Source of the DNA: an uncultured Alistipes sp.
GTDB lineage: Bacteria; Bacteroidota; Bacteroidia; Bacteroidales; Rikenellaceae
Direction of reading: 5' to 3'
Assembly: GCA_959604655.1 (NCBI GenBank)
Contig: CAUHCL010000038.1
Location: 1-16,655 of the forward strand
DNA length: 16,655 nucleotides
The position numbers and the translations under genes were made by a program. Below, piece after piece: positions 14,398 to 16,655 of the stretch. Under the pieces are notes generated by a model. It was not told where the DNA came from, ran no database searches, and saw nothing but the letters and a program-made list of their open reading frames with translations. Within the stretch, counting starts at the first letter, position 1. Every line of letters begins with the position of its first letter.

Positions 14398-15249
14398 TTA
14401 CTCGGCCTTCTCCTCAGTGTTCTCCGAAGCGGCAACCACTTCGGCCACGGCAGCCTCCTCGGCATCGACGGCAGCCTTCACGGCCTTCTTGATGCGGGGC
14501 TTGCCCTCCTTCTTCGCGGGTGCGGCGTCCTCGGCCTCCTGAGCCTCCTTCTCCTTTTCGAGCTTGCGCTCCTCGGTGCCCTCGGCAATGGCCGCGCACA
14601 CTGCGTCGAGAATGACGGCTATCGATTTCGAAGCATCGTCGTTTGCAGGTATAACGTAATCGATGTCGGTAGGATCACAACAAGTATCTACCATTGCAAA
14701 CACAGGGATGCCCAATCGCTTGGCCTCCTTGACGGCGTTGGCCTCCTTCTGCACGTCGATAACGAACAATGCTGCGGGCAGGCGGGTAAGATCGGCGATA
14801 GAACCGAGGTTCTTCTCCAGCTTGGCGCGCTGACGTGCGATCTGGAGCTTCTCGCGCTTTGAGAAATTATCGAAAGTACCGTCGCCCAGCATCTTGTCGA
14901 TGGTGGTCATCTTCTTGACGGCCTTGCGTATCGTGGGGAAGTTTGTAAGCATACCGCCCGCCCAACGCTCCGTAACGTAAGGCATTCCGACGGGTGCCAC
15001 CTTTTCGGCAACGATCTCCTTTGCTTGTTTCTTGGTAGCGACGAACAGCACGCGGCGACCGCTCTTTGCGATCTGCTTCAGTGCAGCCGAAGCCTCATCT
15101 ATCTTTACAACGGTCTTGTGAAGATCGATGATGTGGATGCCGTTCTTCTCCATGAAGATGTAGGGGGCCATTTTGGGGTTCCACTTGCGCTTCAGGTGAC
15201 CGAAGTGAACGCCGGCATCCAATAATGTATTAAAATCTGTACGTGACAT
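14398..15249 (-). CDS. rpsB: 30S ribosomal protein S2
   Basis: 283 residues. The S2 core (about 1-225) is clear: LLDAGVHFGHLKRKWNPKMAPYIF, NGIHIIDLHKTV, VLFVATKKQAKEIV, YVTERWAGGMLTNFPTIR and IPANDDASKSIAVIL. S2 joins the 30S subunit late and contacts S1 in many bacteria. A C-terminal extension of about 55 residues, rich in Glu, Ala and Lys (from EERKLEKEKEAQEAEDAAPA on), is longer than in E. coli S2; it is probably disordered. The start at 15249 gives the expected MSRTDFNTLLDAGVHFGH. The gene lies 184 bases after rpsI, where a second promoter is predicted, so rpsB-tsf may be partly uncoupled from rplM-rpsI. Confidence 0.98.
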   Translation of the reverse strand: MSRTDFNTLLDAGVHFGHLKRKWNPKMAPYIFMEKNGIHIIDLHKTVVKIDEASAALKQIAKSGRRVLFVATKKQAKEIVAEKVAPVGMPYVTERWAGGMLTNFPTIRKAVKKMTTIDKMLGDGTFDNFSKREKLQIARQRAKLEKNLGSIADLTRLPAALFVIDVQKEANAVKEAKRLGIPVFAMVDTCCDPTDIDYVIPANDDASKSIAVILDAVCAAIAEGTEERKLEKEKEAQEAEDAAPAKKEGKPRIKKAVKAAVDAEEAAVAEVVAASENTEEKAE

Positions 15250-15319
15250 TTTAATTTTCTGTTTTAATTTTAATTTCTCTTTTCAACAACCCTTGCGGTA
15301 GTGGTCCAAAGACCAATCC

Positions 15320-15350
15320 CAAAGGTTTTCCGCGACGGAGCAATCCGCAA
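15320..15350 (-). promoter_or_regulatory. Predicted internal promoter for rpsB-tsf
   Basis: On the minus strand: TTG (15350-15348), exactly 20 nt, then AACCTTTG (15327-15320), which matches TAnnTTTG except for the first base. The start would be near 15313, with a leader of about 65 nt. A short hairpin TGGTC/GACCA (15302-15315) lies at the expected 5' end. Confidence 0.5.
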
Positions 15351-15433
15351 GTAATACCGAAACGACATATCGCAGTAGTCTCGCCGATTTCCAACTCGCG
15401 TCGTGCATTGCCGAAAATCCGGTCTGCCGCGAA

Positions 15434-15820
15434 TTAACGCTTGCTGAACTGGAACTTGCGACGTGCTCCGGGCTGACCGGGCTTCTTACGCTCAACCTCA
15501 CGCGAATCGCGGGTGAGGAATCCGTTCTTCTTCAGTACCGAACGGAACTCGGCGTCGATCTGACACAACGCGCGTGCGATTCCCATGCGAGCGGCCTCGG
15601 CCTGACCCTTGATACCGCCGCCGTCGAGATTGATATCGACGTCGTAGTTCTCCAGCGTCTCGGTAACCATCAAAGGCTGCTTAACCTCGTACTGGAGTAT
15701 GTTCAGGGGGAAGTAGACTTCGAGAGCCTTACGGTTGATTGTAATCTGTCCCTTACCCGGCTTCACGTATACGCGAGCCACAGCAGCCTTACGACGACCT
15801 ACGGTGTTTACAACTTCCAT
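15434..15820 (-). CDS. rpsI: 30S ribosomal protein S9
   Basis: 128 residues, the normal S9 length. Family motifs are evident: VGRRKAAVARVYVKPGKGQITINRK, the GGGIKGQAEAARMGIARAL segment (about 66-84), and the basic C-terminus RDSREVERKKPGQPGARRKFQFSKR. The invariant terminal Lys-Arg reaches into the ribosomal P-site to contact tRNA. It follows rplM after only five bases, the near-universal L13-S9 pair, and is surely co-transcribed with it. The start ATG at 15820 gives MEVVNTVGRRK, as expected for Bacteroidetes. Confidence 0.98.
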   Translation of the reverse strand: MEVVNTVGRRKAAVARVYVKPGKGQITINRKALEVYFPLNILQYEVKQPLMVTETLENYDVDINLDGGGIKGQAEAARMGIARALCQIDAEFRSVLKKNGFLTRDSREVERKKPGQPGARRKFQFSKR

Positions 15821-15825
15821 ACTCT

Positions 15826-16281
15826 TTACTTAATCTCGTTTAACTTAATTTCCTTGGGGTTCTGTGCGGCGTGAGGGTGCTCGGCGCCTGCGTAAACCTT
15901 CAAATTCTTCATGATAGCCTCACCCAGACGAGTCTTGGGGAGCATACCCTTCACCGCGTGCTCGATAACGAACTCGGGCTTCTTTGCCAGATAATCGGCG
16001 GGGGTTGCGAAACGCTGACCGCCCGGGTATCCGGTGTGGCGAACATAGACCTTGTCGGTCATCTTGTTGCCCGTGAGCTTCACCTTGTCGGCATTGACCA
16101 CGATAACGTAGTCACCGCAATCGACATGGGGAGTGTAGCCGGGCTTGTTCTTGCCTCTCAGGATCTTGGCGACCTGCGACGCAAGACGACCCAATACCTC
16201 GTTGGTGGCATCGATCACGACCCACTCTTTCTGAACCGTGGCGGCGTTCAACGAGATACTTTTGTAACTTCTTGAATCCAT
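15826..16281 (-). CDS. rplM: 50S ribosomal protein L13
   Basis: 151 residues. L13 is an early-assembly protein of the 50S subunit. Motifs visible are WVVIDATNEVLGRLASQVAKILRGKNKPGYTPHVDCGDYVIVVNADKVKLTG (split across about 20-71), then YVRHTGYPGG and AVKGMLPKTRLGEAIMKNLKVYAGAEHPHAAQNP. The N-terminal MDSRSYKSISLN extension is usual in this phylum. First gene of the rplM-rpsI unit. A -7 box lies about 60 bases upstream. Confidence 0.98.
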   Translation of the reverse strand: MDSRSYKSISLNAATVQKEWVVIDATNEVLGRLASQVAKILRGKNKPGYTPHVDCGDYVIVVNADKVKLTGNKMTDKVYVRHTGYPGGQRFATPADYLAKKPEFVIEHAVKGMLPKTRLGEAIMKNLKVYAGAEHPHAAQNPKEIKLNEIK

Positions 16282-16342
16282 CTTTTACGTTTAGTTAATA
16301 ACTTGTGTTTGTTGTAATCCTAATCCCGCATTTACGGGTGCG

Positions 16343-16350
16343 CAAAGATA
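16343..16350 (-). promoter_or_regulatory. Predicted rplM -7 element
   Basis: On the minus strand it reads TATCTTTG, a perfect TAnnTTTG and identical to the obg -7 box. At 20 nt upstream the triplet is ATG instead of TTG, so the -33 half is imperfect. The leader would be about 55 nt. Confidence 0.6.
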
Positions 16351-16456
16351 GTAATAATTTTTCAGATAACCATCTATCCGCCGAAAATATTCGAATTATG
16401 GCAAATTAGGGAACCCTGCAATGGCCGAGAAGCGGATATGGCGAACGAAAAAAAAT

Positions 16457-16535
16457 GCGACTCTTTAGAGTCGCGCAGTTCGCCGCCGCCCCACTGCGGC
16501 GGACTGCTGTCGCACTCCGACCGCCGTCGGCGAAC
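16457..16535 (+). repeat. Family-1 palindromic element, copy D
   Basis: Leading hairpin GCGACTC (16457-16463), loop TTTA, GAGTCGC (16468-16474). The body is closed by GTTCGCCG (16478-16485) / CGGCGAAC (16528-16535). An alternative inner stem is CCGCCGC (16483-16489) / GCGGCGG (16496-16502), with GCAGT/ACTGC around it. The block 16473-16507 is identical over 35 nt to copy E on the opposite strand. Confidence 0.88.
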
Positions 16536-16590
16536 AGTAACCAAATAACCGAACCCCGACACGTAGTTCCACATATTTTCGTTTGCAAAC

Positions 16591-16655
16591 GCGCCGCTAC
16601 GCGGCGCTATCTTCGGCGGCTCGCGCAAAGCGCGACCCCCGCAGCCGCCGAAGAT
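16591..16655 (+). repeat. Family-2 palindromic element, copy G (cut by window edge)
   Basis: Leading hairpin GCGCCGC (16591-16597), loop TAC, GCGGCGC (16601-16607). Arm TATCTTCGGCGGCT (16608-16621), inner hairpin TCGCGC/GCGCGA (16621-16635, loop AAA), CCCCCGC, then the complementary arm from 16643, perfect over the 13 bases visible. Same body as copy F, different leading stem. Confidence 0.85.

Larger units (their letters stand above)
16282..16655. other. Intergenic region upstream of rplM to window edge
   Basis: 374 bases without a supported gene: the rplM leader with a small hairpin CCCG/CGGG (16325-16338), its -7 box, family-1 copy D and family-2 copy G. An 84-codon minus-strand frame here is a translation of the repeat. 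Confidence 0.8.

Noticed and set aside
15283..15501. 72-codon minus-strand frame between rpsI and rpsB
   Set aside because: It overlaps the 3' end of rpsI in another frame and covers the predicted rpsB promoter; no family resemblance.
16374..16628. 84-codon minus-strand frame upstream of rplM
   Set aside because: It consists of translated copies D and G plus spacer sequence.

Overview
The window looks like chromosomal DNA from a high-GC member of the Bacteroidales, most probably Alistipes or another Rikenellaceae. The evidence is a DUF5689 lipoprotein, SusC-like and OMP_b-brl-type outer-membrane receptors, an Obg without a C-terminal OCT domain, the ribosomal order rplM-rpsI-rpsB-tsf, and promoters of the Bacteroidetes type (-33 TTG, about 20 nt, -7 TAnnTTTG). 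The genus is an inference; no rRNA gene is present. No tRNA, CRISPR array, prophage or transposase was seen.

Layout: (1) 1-1110, plus strand: the 3' end of one cell-surface gene with a DUF5689/OB-like look, overlapped by a complete DUF5689 lipoprotein. (2) 1233-5784, minus strand: a divergent TonB-receptor-like barrel, a 103-residue membrane protein and an ABC ATPase overlap or abut like a translationally coupled operon. They are followed by obg, which has its own well-formed promoter. (3) 5985-7433, minus strand: pepD, an M20C aminoacyl-histidine dipeptidase. (4) 7804-8723, plus strand: a six-helix membrane protein overlapping a small winged-helix regulator. Their promoter carries a 17-bp inverted repeat between -33 and -7. 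(5) 8772-11210, minus strand: an outer-membrane receptor with carboxypeptidase-regulatory-like, plug and barrel regions and a Gly/Ala-rich tail. It diverges from (6) 11520-13061, plus strand: a secreted protein that resembles five-bladed-propeller glycoside hydrolases. (7) 13520-16281, minus strand: the translation cluster rplM, rpsI, rpsB, tsf.

The most striking non-coding content is a set of seven palindromic intergenic elements in two families. Family 1 has five copies (near 1158, 7521, 13155 in inverse orientation, 13358 and 16457). Each has a 7-bp leading hairpin whose stem sequence changes between copies while pairing is kept, followed by a larger nested stem-loop body. Family 2 has two copies (5818 and 16591). 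Each has a variable leading hairpin, then a conserved 14-nt arm, a small inner hairpin, a C-rich linker and the complementary arm. The copies avoid coding sequence and lie mostly outside predicted promoter-to-terminator spans. One family-2 copy overlaps the -33 element of the receptor operon. Two family-1 copies face each other across an inverted-repeat spacer at 13.2-13.45 kb. These elements are the best candidate in the window for something undescribed. A secondary candidate is the receptor / small membrane protein / ABC ATPase operon, whose function I cannot assign.
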